From Pseudomonas sp. BSw22131 (GTDB lineage Bacteria > Pseudomonadota > Gammaproteobacteria > Pseudomonadales > Pseudomonadaceae): a stretch of DNA of 64,000 nt. Of the stretch, positions 1 through 8,400 are shown piece after piece. The position numbers and the translations under genes were made by a program. The stretch is from contig NZ_CP113949.1 of assembly GCF_026810445.1 (NCBI RefSeq), positions 1,798,001-1,862,000 on the forward strand, given 5' to 3'. The notes below the pieces were generated by a model. It was not told the origin of the DNA, searched no databases, and saw nothing but the letters and a program-made list of their open reading frames with translations. The number at the start of each line of letters is the position of its first letter. The first letter of the stretch is position 1.

Positions 1-59
1 TCGAGCATGTCCGGCAGGGCCTTGAACGCTGCACGCCAATGGAAGTTGTAATCAAACAT
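1..59 (-). CDS. Amino-acid ABC transporter permease, N-terminal fragment
   Basis: Only the first 19 complete codons are inside the window, beginning MFDYNFHWRAAFKALPDML on the minus strand and running off the left edge. This opening resembles the cytoplasmic N-terminus of polar amino-acid ABC permeases (HisM/GlnP type). The ATG overlaps the stop of the aconitase-X gene by eight bases, so the two are translationally coupled. Together with the binding protein at 1998-2810 it would form an importer, by context for hydroxyproline. The substrate is inferred, not seen. Confidence 0.7.
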   Translation of the reverse strand, partial: MFDYNFHWRAAFKALPDML

Positions 60-1818
60 GCACAGCCTCCACGGTGGCGGCGAGTTGCAACCAGCCCGGC
101 AGTCGGCCGCTGGCCTGGCCGGTGCAGGCGCTGTCGACGCATTCGGTAAGGCTGGCGAAATGCACGCGCCGCCCCACCAGCCCCGGCGCGTAATGCGCGT
201 ATTTGCCTGAATTGGTCATCAACGTGCGAGCGGTGGGCGGGATCACCGGTTCGCCGAGCATGCACCAGCAGGTGTCGGTAACGAGCTGCACGCCGAAGGC
301 CTTGAGGGTGTCGGCATAACCGGCGCTTTCGGCCTTTTCCAGAATGGAGCGACCACAGGTGACGACGATGGCGACGTCTTCGTGCTTGCGTTTGCCGGCG
401 CACAGTTGAGCAAGCGTTGCGCATTCGCTCAGCGAAAAATGCGGATTACCCAACGTGATGGCGTGTACTTGCGGGCTTTGCGCGCTGTTGAGTTCGCGCC
501 AGCTGTGCAGCAGGTCGTGCGCCTCAATGTGCAGGATCGTGGCTGGCGGAATTCCGCCCATGGCAAGTTCCGCCTGAAGGGCCTCGGGTGTAACGCCCGC
601 CATATGAAACATCGGCGCGGCAGAGGTGGTCGCAAATGCGGCGCCGAAAGCTTTCAGGTCGTCCAGCGTGGGATGTCGGTTTTCCAATCCGCAGATCACT
701 GGAATTTCGCTGCCGCACAGCAGGCCGACGTGGTAACCGAGCAGCGGATAGAAGCTGTCGTCCAGCGTCCCGAGCGCAGGCGTCTCGATGCGCAAGGTGG
801 CCAGCCGTTGTTGCGTGAGGTGGCACCCGACCTTCGGCGCGCGGCCGGTGAGGGCGATGCAGATGTCGAGGTAATCCGGGTATTTCAAGGTGCGTGCGCC
901 GATCACGCTGTTGGCGTAAACCACGGCGTTGGATTCGGCCCAAACCACTTGCTCGCCCAGTTCCGGCGCGCTGTCGAGCAGATAGGGCGCGCAGGTGAAG
1001 CTGATCTTTGCGCCCATGTCCAGGTACGCGTCGCCGAGCTGACTGGCCGGTTGGCCAAGTGCCGGGTCGACACCCAGTTCGCGCCAGCGGCGCTTGTCCA
1101 CGGAAATCGAATTGAGGGTGGTGGGCACGCGCACTTTTGCCTCCCACTTCACCAGTTGCCGGGCAAAGCGCAGGCTGGCGGGGCCGGTGTAAATGCAGCC
1201 GTCGATGTGCGCCTGAGTGATGTCCAGCAACTCGGTGGCGCCTTGCAGTTCGGCCATTCGCAGCACAATGCCCATGGCCACTTGCGCCGCTTTGCCGTAA
1301 GAACCGTCAAGAATGCCCTGATCCATTTCGGTGAGCGTGACGTGGCTGTGAGCAACGATGAACGGGCGTTGTGCGCGTGGGGCTATAGCGGGAGGCGGGG
1401 CGTCGAAACAGCTGATCCGGTCGTGCTCGACGCGCACATGGGACACGCCCTTGAGCGCGGCAAACCCTTGTGCACCAAGGCTGATGACCGGGATCGATTG
1501 ATTGAACATCTGTTCGGCCACCAACACGCCCAGGGTCAGAATGTCTTCGACACGCTCGAACACCAGTGCCGCCGGCGCATGGCCGTTGAGCATCAATTCC
1601 AGCAGCACGCTGCTCCCGGTGCAGGACCCGCGCCCGCTGGGAATGGCCAGCACGCGCCCGCTGATGAACTGCCCGCTCAGCGGGTGATGCCGGTCGATGA
1701 CCTCACCGGTAAACGGCTCGACACCGCCCCAGAAACTCAGGCCGACGTCGGCGTACAGCAATTCGCCTTGCGCGATCCCGGCCACCAGACAGCGGCCCGT
1801 CAACGAAACTTCAGACAT
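52..1818 (-). CDS. lhpI: cis-3-hydroxy-L-proline dehydratase (aconitase X type, fused)
   Basis: This 588-residue protein is of the aconitase-X family. It has an N-terminal swivelling domain (DUF126-like, about residues 1-140, with the PSGRGSCTGS stretch) fused to the large aconitase-like domain (DUF521-like, about 160-588). Fused bacterial AcnX proteins dehydrate cis-3-hydroxy-L-proline to delta-1-pyrroline-2-carboxylate. The start MSEVSLTGR is chosen because GGAG lies just upstream; the open frame continues to 2049 but that stretch is a REP element. The stop overlaps the permease start. The neighbouring 4-hydroxyproline genes support the assignment; a mevalonate-type AcnX is the alternative but does not fit the context. 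Confidence 0.85.
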   Translation of the reverse strand: MSEVSLTGRCLVAGIAQGELLYADVGLSFWGGVEPFTGEVIDRHHPLSGQFISGRVLAIPSGRGSCTGSSVLLELMLNGHAPAALVFERVEDILTLGVLVAEQMFNQSIPVISLGAQGFAALKGVSHVRVEHDRISCFDAPPPAIAPRAQRPFIVAHSHVTLTEMDQGILDGSYGKAAQVAMGIVLRMAELQGATELLDITQAHIDGCIYTGPASLRFARQLVKWEAKVRVPTTLNSISVDKRRWRELGVDPALGQPASQLGDAYLDMGAKISFTCAPYLLDSAPELGEQVVWAESNAVVYANSVIGARTLKYPDYLDICIALTGRAPKVGCHLTQQRLATLRIETPALGTLDDSFYPLLGYHVGLLCGSEIPVICGLENRHPTLDDLKAFGAAFATTSAAPMFHMAGVTPEALQAELAMGGIPPATILHIEAHDLLHSWRELNSAQSPQVHAITLGNPHFSLSECATLAQLCAGKRKHEDVAIVVTCGRSILEKAESAGYADTLKAFGVQLVTDTCWCMLGEPVIPPTARTLMTNSGKYAHYAPGLVGRRVHFASLTECVDSACTGQASGRLPGWLQLAATVEAVHV

Positions 1819-1891
1819 CGTGGGCTCCTGTGTTGGTTCAAGTTCGGCCTTGATCGATGTGGGAGGTGGTGATGTGTGTGCCGCACTCTTT

Positions 1892-1983
1892 TGCAGGAGT
1901 GCGCTTGCCCGCGATAACGGTGTGTCAGGCGACGGACCTGTTAACCGATCCACCGCTATCGCGGGCAAGCGCGCTCCTACAGG
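1892..1983. repeat. REP pair (BIME), GCGCTTGCCCGCGA family
   Basis: Two inverted copies of a REP unit (GCGCTTGCCCGCGAT and ATCGCGGGCAAGCGCGC) face each other in the gap between the binding-protein gene and the aconitase-X gene. The element could form a strong stem-loop and separate expression of the two genes. The same family recurs at 11159-11242 and 61899-61989. Confidence 0.85.
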
Positions 1984-1997
1984 GTTGCGGCGTTTGC

Positions 1998-2810
1998 TCA
2001 GTAGTAAACACCTGGCACAGTCAGGTCCACCGGCTTGCCGCTCACCCATTTTTCATACAGTTCGGCGTAACGGCCGGAGCGCACTTGCTGGTTCACGAAC
2101 AGGTTCAGGTAGTGAATCAAACCGTATTCGTTGCGTTTGGCCGCCAGTGAAACGTAGTCGATGGTGTAGGGCGCGTTACCGGCAATTTTCAGATTTTTGT
2201 ATTTGCCTGATTTGAGGGTGGCGGCCGCAACGGTGTTGGTCACGACCGAAGCGTCAATGTGGCCCTGTGCAACGGCCAGAATGGTGTCGTTCTGAGTCTG
2301 GTAAGCGCGGAAGCTGCCGGTGCCCCATTTCTTCACGTCTTTTTCCAGGGCGATGGCTTCGAACGTGCCGCTGGTGTTACCGACCGGGCGGCCCTTGAGG
2401 TCGTCGAATTTGTCGATCTTGGCGTCGTCGCGGGTCAGCACGACCATCTGGAAAGCGAAGTACGGAATGCTCATGGCCACGGTCTTGGCACGCTCGAGGG
2501 TGTCAGACGTCGAAGCCACAATCACGTCCGCCCGGCCAGACACCAGGGCCGGAATGCGATCCGGGAACGGGGTTTCGACTACTTCTGCCGTGACCCCCAG
2601 CACTTTCGCCAGGTCGTTGCAGTAGTCCACGTCGAATCCGACCGGGTTGTTCTTCTCGTCGCGTGAACCCATCGGCGGGAAGTCCAGTGTCACCGCGCAG
2701 CGCAGCTTGCCGGAGTCGATGATGTCATCGAGCTTGTCGGCCATTGCGGTGTTGATAACAGAAGCACTCATGACAGCGAGGAGGGCTACGGCAACAGCGG
2801 GGTTTTTCAT
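1998..2810 (-). CDS. Amino-acid ABC transporter periplasmic binding protein (probable hydroxyproline)
   Basis: This 270-residue protein has a signal peptide of about 24 residues ending TAMA before DKLDD, then a type 2 periplasmic binding fold (SBP_bac_3), including LRCAVTLDFPPMG and the VGFDVDYCNDLAKVL segment typical of polar amino-acid binders. It delivers substrate to the permease whose start is at 59. It is the first gene of the part of the cluster downstream of the broken AraC regulator. A perfect palindrome (2857-2866) lies about 50 bases before its start and is probably a GntR operator. Hydroxyproline as ligand is inferred from the neighbours. Confidence 0.85.
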   Translation of the reverse strand: MKNPAVAVALLAVMSASVINTAMADKLDDIIDSGKLRCAVTLDFPPMGSRDEKNNPVGFDVDYCNDLAKVLGVTAEVVETPFPDRIPALVSGRADVIVASTSDTLERAKTVAMSIPYFAFQMVVLTRDDAKIDKFDDLKGRPVGNTSGTFEAIALEKDVKKWGTGSFRAYQTQNDTILAVAQGHIDASVVTNTVAAATLKSGKYKNLKIAGNAPYTIDYVSLAAKRNEYGLIHYLNLFVNQQVRSGRYAELYEKWVSGKPVDLTVPGVYY

Positions 2811-3129
2811 AGAGGCCTCGAGGTGTGCAAGTAAGGGATCGGTCGGATAAGTAATTTCGTATACGATATTTTATTAGCATGGATTGTGCCTGTTTGCTCG
2901 GCGGCAACAGGACTTGCGGTGAATCAGGGACTTAGCAGAGTGGTAGTACAAGTACGGCGAAAGGGGGGTCGAACGGCCTGTTACATAAAGGAGCAGCGGT
3001 GCTTCATTAGTGCACGTTTGCTCACCGCTGGCGGGCGACGAGGCAGCATTGCCGGGTGAATCAGGATTGACGCCACGCGAATGAATTCGCGGCTACAGAT
3101 TGACTGGCGTTGGTGTAGAGGGGCGGCGA
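2811..3129. other. Intergenic region with operator and half-REP
   Basis: This gap of about 320 bases holds the GntR-type palindrome near the binding-protein gene and, at about 3071-3105, a REP half-element with the CGCGAATGAATTCGCG core. That element reads, on the other strand, almost the same as the repeats flanking the RAYT gene near 51 kb, including the adjoining GTGGCGT and GATTCA words. No gene is seen here. Confidence 0.6.
2857..2866. promoter_or_regulatory. Probable GntR operator upstream of the binding-protein gene
   Basis: TCGTATACGA is a perfect 10-bp palindrome 47 bases upstream of the binding-protein start, next to an AT-rich stretch that could hold the -10. A 9-of-10 match is found in front of the GntR gene at 8343-8352. 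FCD-type GntR proteins commonly bind short palindromes of this kind. The pairing with this regulator is inference. Confidence 0.6.
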
Positions 3130-3918
3130 TCAGTCTTCCCGCTGGCGAAACTGGGTCGGGGTGAAACCGGTCAATGCGCGAAACTGCCGGCTGAAGGCGC
3201 TGTGGTCGGTGTACCCGCAGCGCAGGGCGATTTCGGTGATCGACACGTCTTGCAGCAGCAGCAGCGAGGCCTCGCCCAGCCGCGCTTTGTGGATCATCTG
3301 CCGAGGGGTGAGCTGGAAGATGCGCTTGCAGTGGCGTTCCAGTTGCGCGACGGACACGCCGGCAATCGCGGTCAGTTCTTCGAGCAGGATCGGTCGGGCA
3401 AAATGCTGGCGGATATAGGCGTCCACTTCGACCAGCTTGTGATACGCAGGGTGCGTCGATTGCAGGGTTTGCAGGTCTCGGGAAATGCCCGCCAGGCCAA
3501 TGATCGCTCCGTCGTCGTTGCGCAGCGCCAGCTTGTGGGTCAGGCACCAGATCGGCTGATTGCCGTAATAAAGGTGCAGCTCCAGTTGATCGCTGAGCTG
3601 TCTGCCGTCTGCCAGTACGCGCCGGTCCTAGGCGGTGTACAACGGTCCGAAACGCGCCGGAAACACCTCCTCGGCGGTGCGCCCCACCAGATCCTGCTTG
3701 CGCTTGAAACCACAGCGCTGGGCCAGGGTTTGATTGACCAGTGCGTATCGCGCTTCGGTGTCCTTGATGAAAAACACCACGCCCGGCATGGCGTCGAACA
3801 GAGGCGAAACCAGCTCAAGACTGCTCAGCAACTGCTCAAGGCTGCGCAGGGGCGAGGCGGGGATGAGATCAAGCATGTTCACGATGGGGTCAGTCGCGGC
3901 AAGAGTCGGGTCGATCAT
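3130..3918 (-). pseudogene. AraC-family regulator with PAS domain, interrupted by an in-frame TAG
   Basis: The frame is open over 263 codons except for one TAG at 3628-3630 (codon 97). Upstream of it is a PAS-like domain (about residues 35-110, with PGVVFFIKDTEARYALVNQT). Downstream the same frame continues through the rest of the PAS domain to an intact AraC DNA-binding domain (about 165-262, with ITEIALRCGYTDHSAFSRQFR). There is no frameshift. CAG to TAG is a single transition, so this is either a recent nonsense mutation or a sequence error. AraC proteins regulate hydroxyproline genes in other pseudomonads (LhpR in P. aeruginosa), so this may be the local activator. An internal start could still make the DNA-binding half. 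Confidence 0.85.
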
Positions 3919-3955
3919 GCTGCAACACCGCGATGCAGCACAATCGGCCGATCAC

Positions 3956-5221
3956 TCAAGACAGCTCGCCACCCGTATCGAGGCACACCAGCGTCGAGAT
4001 GCGCGCGGGTGTGAACGGCGGGCGCAATGACGGCGGCTCCCAGCCCAGCAGCGTTTGCGCGGCAGTCGAGCAAATGCGCCCTTGGCACGCGCCCATGCCG
4101 CAACGGCTATTAAGCTTGGCGTTGGTCCAGCCGGTGTGAGGGCTCATCGCCGACAGCGGCACGTCTTCGCAGCGGCAGATCAGCGTGTCCGGTTTCGCCA
4201 ACTGCCTGATCTCGGGGCGCAATGCGAATGCGCGATTGAGTCGGTCAGCGAAGCGCTGCCAGCGTTGGCGTTGAGGCCAGAGCGCACGTGCTTCTCGTTC
4301 CTTTTGGACCGCCACCAGCCCGGCAATCCGGCCCTCTACCAGCGCCAGTTCGCTGCCACCAAAACCGGTGCATTCGCCCGCTGCGTAATGATCGACCACG
4401 CTGCTGGTCTGCCACTCGTTCACCACAATCGCGCGGTCGGCGATGCGGCAACCGAGCGCTTGAGCGATTTCCACATTTGGCACTAGGCTGAACCCGCAGG
4501 CCAGGCGCTCGCAGGGCATCTCTTCAAGGCGGCCACCCACGTTGATGCGCACAGCCTCCAGCCGATCAGTACCCAAAGCCTCAACCACATAAGTCGACGT
4601 CCGGTAGCCCGTGTTCGCCAACCCCGCCGCTTGAAACGCCTTGTTGGGCCAGGCCCACAAACCGCTGGCAAAACCGGCGACTGAGGCCAGAGAGGCCTGT
4701 TCGGCGATGCGCTGAACGCTCGCCCCATTGCTGCGGGCGGTAGCGGCACTGGCCAGTAACAAGGGGCCAGTCCCGGCCACCACAATGCGCTCGCCGGCCA
4801 CCGACAGACCGCCCTTGATCAACGCTTGCAAGCCGCCCGCCCCGGTGACGCCCGGCAAGGTCCAGCCAGGGAACGGCAACAGCAACTCCCGGGCACCGGT
4901 ACAAAGAATCAGCCGGTCGTAGCTCAAGACCCAGCCGCGCTCGGCGTTCTCCAGCAACAGCTTTTTAGGCCCTGCGAGCGCAACCACTTTGGTCCCGCTG
5001 TGCAGCGTAATCCCGGGGTGACGTTGAACCTGGCTACGCAAATCTTTGGCCAGCGCCGGCAGGTGAGCATTGGGACCGTCGCGCCAGATCTGGCCGCCTG
5101 GCGCCGGGTTGTCATCAAGCACCGCAACGCTGATGCCCGAGGGTGCTGCGGCCAGCGCCGCGCTCATGCCGGCGGGGCCGGCGCCGATGATCAGCAGTTC
5201 AACATGCTCGTGCTGGCTCAT
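3956..5221 (-). CDS. D-hydroxyproline dehydrogenase, FAD/NAD(P)-binding subunit with BFD-like [2Fe-2S] site
   Basis: This 421-residue flavoprotein has an N-terminal dinucleotide fold (LLIIGAGPAGMSAALAA) and, near the C-terminus, a CRCEDV ... CGMGACQGR cysteine set typical of the BFD-like iron-sulphur domain. It resembles the large subunits of opine oxidase, HCN synthase and heterotrimeric D-hydroxyproline dehydrogenases. Two upstream ATGs exist; the start MSQHEHVELL is preferred because it overlaps the stop of the ferredoxin-like subunit as ATGA. With the next two genes it should oxidise cis-4-hydroxy-D-proline and pass electrons to the respiratory chain at the membrane. Confidence 0.85.
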   Translation of the reverse strand: MSQHEHVELLIIGAGPAGMSAALAAAPSGISVAVLDDNPAPGGQIWRDGPNAHLPALAKDLRSQVQRHPGITLHSGTKVVALAGPKKLLLENAERGWVLSYDRLILCTGARELLLPFPGWTLPGVTGAGGLQALIKGGLSVAGERIVVAGTGPLLLASAATARSNGASVQRIAEQASLASVAGFASGLWAWPNKAFQAAGLANTGYRTSTYVVEALGTDRLEAVRINVGGRLEEMPCERLACGFSLVPNVEIAQALGCRIADRAIVVNEWQTSSVVDHYAAGECTGFGGSELALVEGRIAGLVAVQKEREARALWPQRQRWQRFADRLNRAFALRPEIRQLAKPDTLICRCEDVPLSAMSPHTGWTNAKLNSRCGMGACQGRICSTAAQTLLGWEPPSLRPPFTPARISTLVCLDTGGELS

Positions 5222-5445
5222 GCCCATGTCTCCACGCGCATGCCATCGCGGCACAGGGTCTGACACGCCAGGCGGCGCAAGCCGTCAATGCTGACCCGGC
5301 ATTCCTGACAGATACCCATCCCGCACAAAGGCGCTCGGCGCACGCCGCTGATTGCGGTGCGGCTGCAATGGTCACCCGTGGCCATCAACGCGGCTGCCAC
5401 CGTGGTACCGTCGACAACGCGTAAGGTCTGGCCATCAATGCTCAA
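5218..5445 (-). CDS. D-hydroxyproline dehydrogenase, small [2Fe-2S] ferredoxin-like subunit
   Basis: This 75-residue protein carries PLCGMGICQECRVSIDG and a later RRLACQT, the cysteine layout of small [2Fe-2S] subunits of opine-oxidase-like complexes. No ATG is available; a TTG one base after the oxidoreductase stop, behind a GAG, gives MSIDGQTLRV. Its stop overlaps the next start (ATGA), so it is tightly coupled to both neighbours. The exact start is uncertain because the frame remains open upstream inside the preceding gene. Confidence 0.8.
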   Translation of the reverse strand: MSIDGQTLRVVDGTTVAAALMATGDHCSRTAISGVRRAPLCGMGICQECRVSIDGLRRLACQTLCRDGMRVETWA

Positions 5446-5446
5446 C

Positions 5447-6568
5447 TCAGGTATGGGCGCGGGCTCCGATGAAGCGTTCGGGAAGAAACGGTGTGGGGTC
5501 CAGCGGCGACTTGCTGCGCAGCAACTGCGACGCCAGCAATTGTGCGGTGCCGGTGGCCGTGGTCACGCCCAGGCCTTCGTGACCGACCGCCAGCCACAGG
5601 CCGGGCTGCAAAGGATGCTCACCAATCAACGGCTGCCCGTCGGGGCTCGCCGAGCGGAAGCCGATCCAGCTGCGCAGGCCGTTCATGTCGCCCAGACCGG
5701 GCAAAAATTCCGTTGCCCGGCGCAGCATTCGCCCGAGCATGGCGGCATCGATAGCCGGATCGTGATTGTCGAACTGCCGGGATGAGCCAATGAACAGTTG
5801 CCCGGTGGGGCGCTGTTGCACGTTGAACGCAACCGAAGGCCCGGTACTGTTGTGGGCGCTGGTCACGTAGCCCAGCTCCACCAGCGTGTGGCTGATCTGG
5901 ATCGGGTAGCGGTCGGTAATCAGCAAGTGCCCTTTTTTGGGTTGCAGCGGCAGGTCGGGGCACAGCTCGCGGGCATAGATGCCGCTGGCCAGTACCACCG
6001 ACGTGGCTTGGAGGTGTTCGCCGCCTTCCAGTTGCACGCGGTTGCCACGCACTTCAATCACCTTGGCGACGCGCTGAGTGACGCGTTTGGGCTGGCGCTG
6101 CAGCAGCCAGCGTGCGGCGTTGGGCGCGTAGAGAATGCCGTCGCCGCTGACTTTCAAACCGCCATGAAGCCCGGGCCGTAAAGAAGGCTCAGCGGCTGTC
6201 AGCGCCTCGGCGCCGAGCAGCTCGCAGGCAACGCCATGGTCGCGCAATACCGATTGTTTGCGTTCGGCCTCGGCCATTTCAGCTTCGTTGCAGGCCAGCC
6301 ACAGCGTCCCATTGTTGCGCATGGCGCAATCGTCAGGCATCTGTTTGGCCAGCTCGCGCCACTGGCGCACCGAATAATCCCCCAGCGCCAGTTCGGCCGG
6401 GTTGTCGTCCAGCACCACCAAGTGACCCATGCCTGCGGCCGTGGCGGCCGGGCGTTGCGCATCCAGCACCAGCACTTCGAGGCCGCGACCTGCCAGCTCA
6501 TCAGCGCACGCCGCGCCGATAATGCCGCCGCCAATGATGATGACGTCGGCGGCCTGGCCCTTGATCAC
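5447..6568 (-). CDS. D-hydroxyproline dehydrogenase, DadA-like FAD oxidoreductase subunit
   Basis: This 373-residue member of the DAO/DadA flavoprotein family has [19 protein letters not shown] at its N-terminus and a C-terminal [19 protein letters not shown] that closes the FAD site. It is the catalytic subunit expected to oxidise the D-imino acid made by the epimerase to delta-1-pyrroline-4-hydroxy-2-carboxylate. A GTG start (MIKGQAADV) overlapping the epimerase stop as GTGA is chosen over a GTG fifteen bases upstream. It forms a coupled unit with the two following subunit genes. Confidence 0.87.
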   Translation of the reverse strand: MIKGQAADVIIIGGGIIGAACADELAGRGLEVLVLDAQRPAATAAGMGHLVVLDDNPAELALGDYSVRQWRELAKQMPDDCAMRNNGTLWLACNEAEMAEAERKQSVLRDHGVACELLGAEALTAAEPSLRPGLHGGLKVSGDGILYAPNAARWLLQRQPKRVTQRVAKVIEVRGNRVQLEGGEHLQATSVVLASGIYARELCPDLPLQPKKGHLLITDRYPIQISHTLVELGYVTSAHNSTGPSVAFNVQQRPTGQLFIGSSRQFDNHDPAIDAAMLGRMLRRATEFLPGLGDMNGLRSWIGFRSASPDGQPLIGEHPLQPGLWLAVGHEGLGVTTATGTAQLLASQLLRSKSPLDPTPFLPERFIGARAHT

Positions 6569-7515
6569 GGGCGGATGCCCCACGCAAACGGATCATTTGG
6601 GTCGAGCAGCAGGGTTGCTTCGGCACTGATGTAGGCGCGACCGCGAATGGTCGGGACGATACGCTCACCGGCACTGCGTTCGCCGTTTTCCCATTCAAAA
6701 CTGCCGTCGAACCGGCTGCCGATCACGCTGGCCTGATCCCATATCTGTCCCGGTTGCAGCTTCCCGTCAGCGGCCAGACACGCCAGTTTGGCGCTGGTGC
6801 CGGTGCCGCAGGGCGAACGGTCGTAGGCTTTGCCGGGGCACAGGACGAAGTTGCGGCTGTCGGCCTGATCGTCGCCTGCGAACAACTCGATGTGGTCGAT
6901 CACGCCGCCGTCTTCACCGCGAATACCCTGGGCTTCCAGTGCCTGGCGCACGGCCCAGGTGTAGTCGGTGAGGGCGTCGAGGTTGTCGTTGCTGACACTC
7001 AGGCCGTGTTCGGAAATAAGGAAAAACCAGTTGCCACCCCAGGCGATGTCGCCCGTGACGCGGCCGATCCCCGGCACTTCAACCACAAAGGCTTTGCGAT
7101 AGCGGTACGACGGCACGTTCTGCACACTCACCGAGCCGTCTTCATGGAGCACCGCTTCGACGGTGCCCACCGGCGTTTCGATGCGGTGCACGCCCGCGCC
7201 GATTTTGCCCAGATGCGCCAGCGACACGACCAGGCCGATGGTGCCGTGGCCGCACATGCCGAGGTAACCGCTGTTGTTGAAAAAGATCACACCCGCCGCG
7301 GCGTCCGGGTCCACCGGCTCGCACAACAGCGCACCGACCAGCACGTCGCTGCCACGGGGTTCGAGTACGGTCGTTGCGCGCCAGTCATCGTATTCATCGG
7401 CCAGCCGTTGGCGGCGTTCAGCCATGCTGCCGGTGCCCAGGTCGGGGAACCCGTCGAGCACCAGGCGCGTGGGCTCGCCACCCGTGTGGGAATCGAGAAT
7501 GCGGATGCGTTTCAT
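6565..7515 (-). CDS. lhpA: 4-hydroxyproline 2-epimerase
   Basis: This 316-residue protein belongs to the proline racemase superfamily. Both catalytic cysteines are present, C88 in MCGHGT and C236 in SPCGTGTSA, which marks an epimerase/racemase rather than a trans-3-hydroxyproline dehydratase (which replaces one cysteine). It should convert trans-4-hydroxy-L-proline to cis-4-hydroxy-D-proline, the first step of the pathway. The next gene encodes the oxidase of that product and overlaps by four bases. The later enzymes (deaminase and semialdehyde dehydrogenase) are not in the window and may lie beyond the left edge. Confidence 0.92.
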   Translation of the reverse strand: MKRIRILDSHTGGEPTRLVLDGFPDLGTGSMAERRQRLADEYDDWRATTVLEPRGSDVLVGALLCEPVDPDAAAGVIFFNNSGYLGMCGHGTIGLVVSLAHLGKIGAGVHRIETPVGTVEAVLHEDGSVSVQNVPSYRYRKAFVVEVPGIGRVTGDIAWGGNWFFLISEHGLSVSNDNLDALTDYTWAVRQALEAQGIRGEDGGVIDHIELFAGDDQADSRNFVLCPGKAYDRSPCGTGTSAKLACLAADGKLQPGQIWDQASVIGSRFDGSFEWENGERSAGERIVPTIRGRAYISAEATLLLDPNDPFAWGIRP

Positions 7516-7623
7516 GGTTCACCTGAGGCTGTAGGAGACGCCGACAGAGTGGCGCCTGCACGCCTCTGGGTCTTGACCGATTTCGCCCTGACGGATGACG
7601 AAATCAGCACAGCCGCGCAGGCG

Positions 7624-8307
7624 TCAGACTTCGCTGATGGTTGCGTTGGGCAAATGGGCGTAGAGGGTGCGGCACACACCGATGATGTGGTGCTCGATCA
7701 ATTCCACGGCTTTCTCCACGTCTTGATCGGCACAGGCCTGGAGGATTCCCCGGTGCTCCTGATCTGCACGTTCCTTGCCTTCGTCGAAGGTCATCTGAAC
7801 ACGCAGATAGCGTTCGACCTTGTCGTGAATCGAGCGAATCATGTTCAGCAAGAACGGCCGCTCGGACGCTTCGTACAAGCAGGTGTGGAAGGCCCAGTTG
7901 AGTTCGGCCCAGCGCCCGACGTTGTCGTCCAGCATGAACTCGTCACAGATGGCGCTGGCGCGGGCGATGTGCGCGGTGGTCATCTTCGGTACGGCCAGGC
8001 GAATGGCCTGGGACTCCAGCAGCACGCGCACTTCGAATATCTGCGCCAGTTCCGGCTCGGAAATCCGCGTGACGACCGCACCCTTGTTGCGCATGAACCG
8101 CACCAGCCCTTCGGCTTCAAGGCGCTTGAGGGCTTCTCGCACGGGTATCTTGCTGACGTTGAACACCCGGGCAATGTCGTCCTGGCGGATCGGTTCGTCT
8201 TCGGCGAACTGGCCCGAGATGATCGCGTCCCGCAAGTGCTTGGAGATGACCTCGGACGCGGACGGTGCGACACCGAGGTTTGGAGCGTCAGTTATCTGGA
8301 AGGGCAC
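7624..8307 (-). CDS. GntR-family regulator with FCD domain
   Basis: This 227-residue regulator has a winged helix at about residues 17-75 (ISGQFAEDEPIRQDDIARVF, VREALKRLEAEGL) and an all-helical FCD domain at about 85-215. H141, H185 and H207 match the usual metal/ligand-binding histidines. It begins with GTG. It is the first gene of the hydroxyproline cluster, 108 bases before the epimerase, with a GTATAC palindrome about 36 bases upstream of its own start and a matching one at 2857. It probably represses itself and the cluster until the substrate or an intermediate binds. Confidence 0.85.
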   Translation of the reverse strand: MPFQITDAPNLGVAPSASEVISKHLRDAIISGQFAEDEPIRQDDIARVFNVSKIPVREALKRLEAEGLVRFMRNKGAVVTRISEPELAQIFEVRVLLESQAIRLAVPKMTTAHIARASAICDEFMLDDNVGRWAELNWAFHTCLYEASERPFLLNMIRSIHDKVERYLRVQMTFDEGKERADQEHRGILQACADQDVEKAVELIEHHIIGVCRTLYAHLPNATISEV

Positions 8308-8342
8308 GCAGTTGGCTCAGGCAAGGGGTGGAATGCCGAATA

Positions 8343-8352
8343 TTGTATACGA
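8343..8352. promoter_or_regulatory. Probable GntR operator upstream of the GntR gene
   Basis: TTGTATACGA matches the perfect palindrome at 2857-2866 in nine of ten positions and sits 36 bases upstream of the GntR start. This arrangement suggests autoregulation and joint control of the two ends of the cluster. Confidence 0.6.
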
Positions 8353-8400
8353 CGTCCGATTTGTTACACCCATGCCTTGCGCTGCGCCATCAGAAATAGA

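Noticed and set aside
382..1872. 496-codon plus-strand open frame opposite the aconitase-X gene
   Set aside because: It has no similarity to known proteins and is antisense to a well-defined enzyme.
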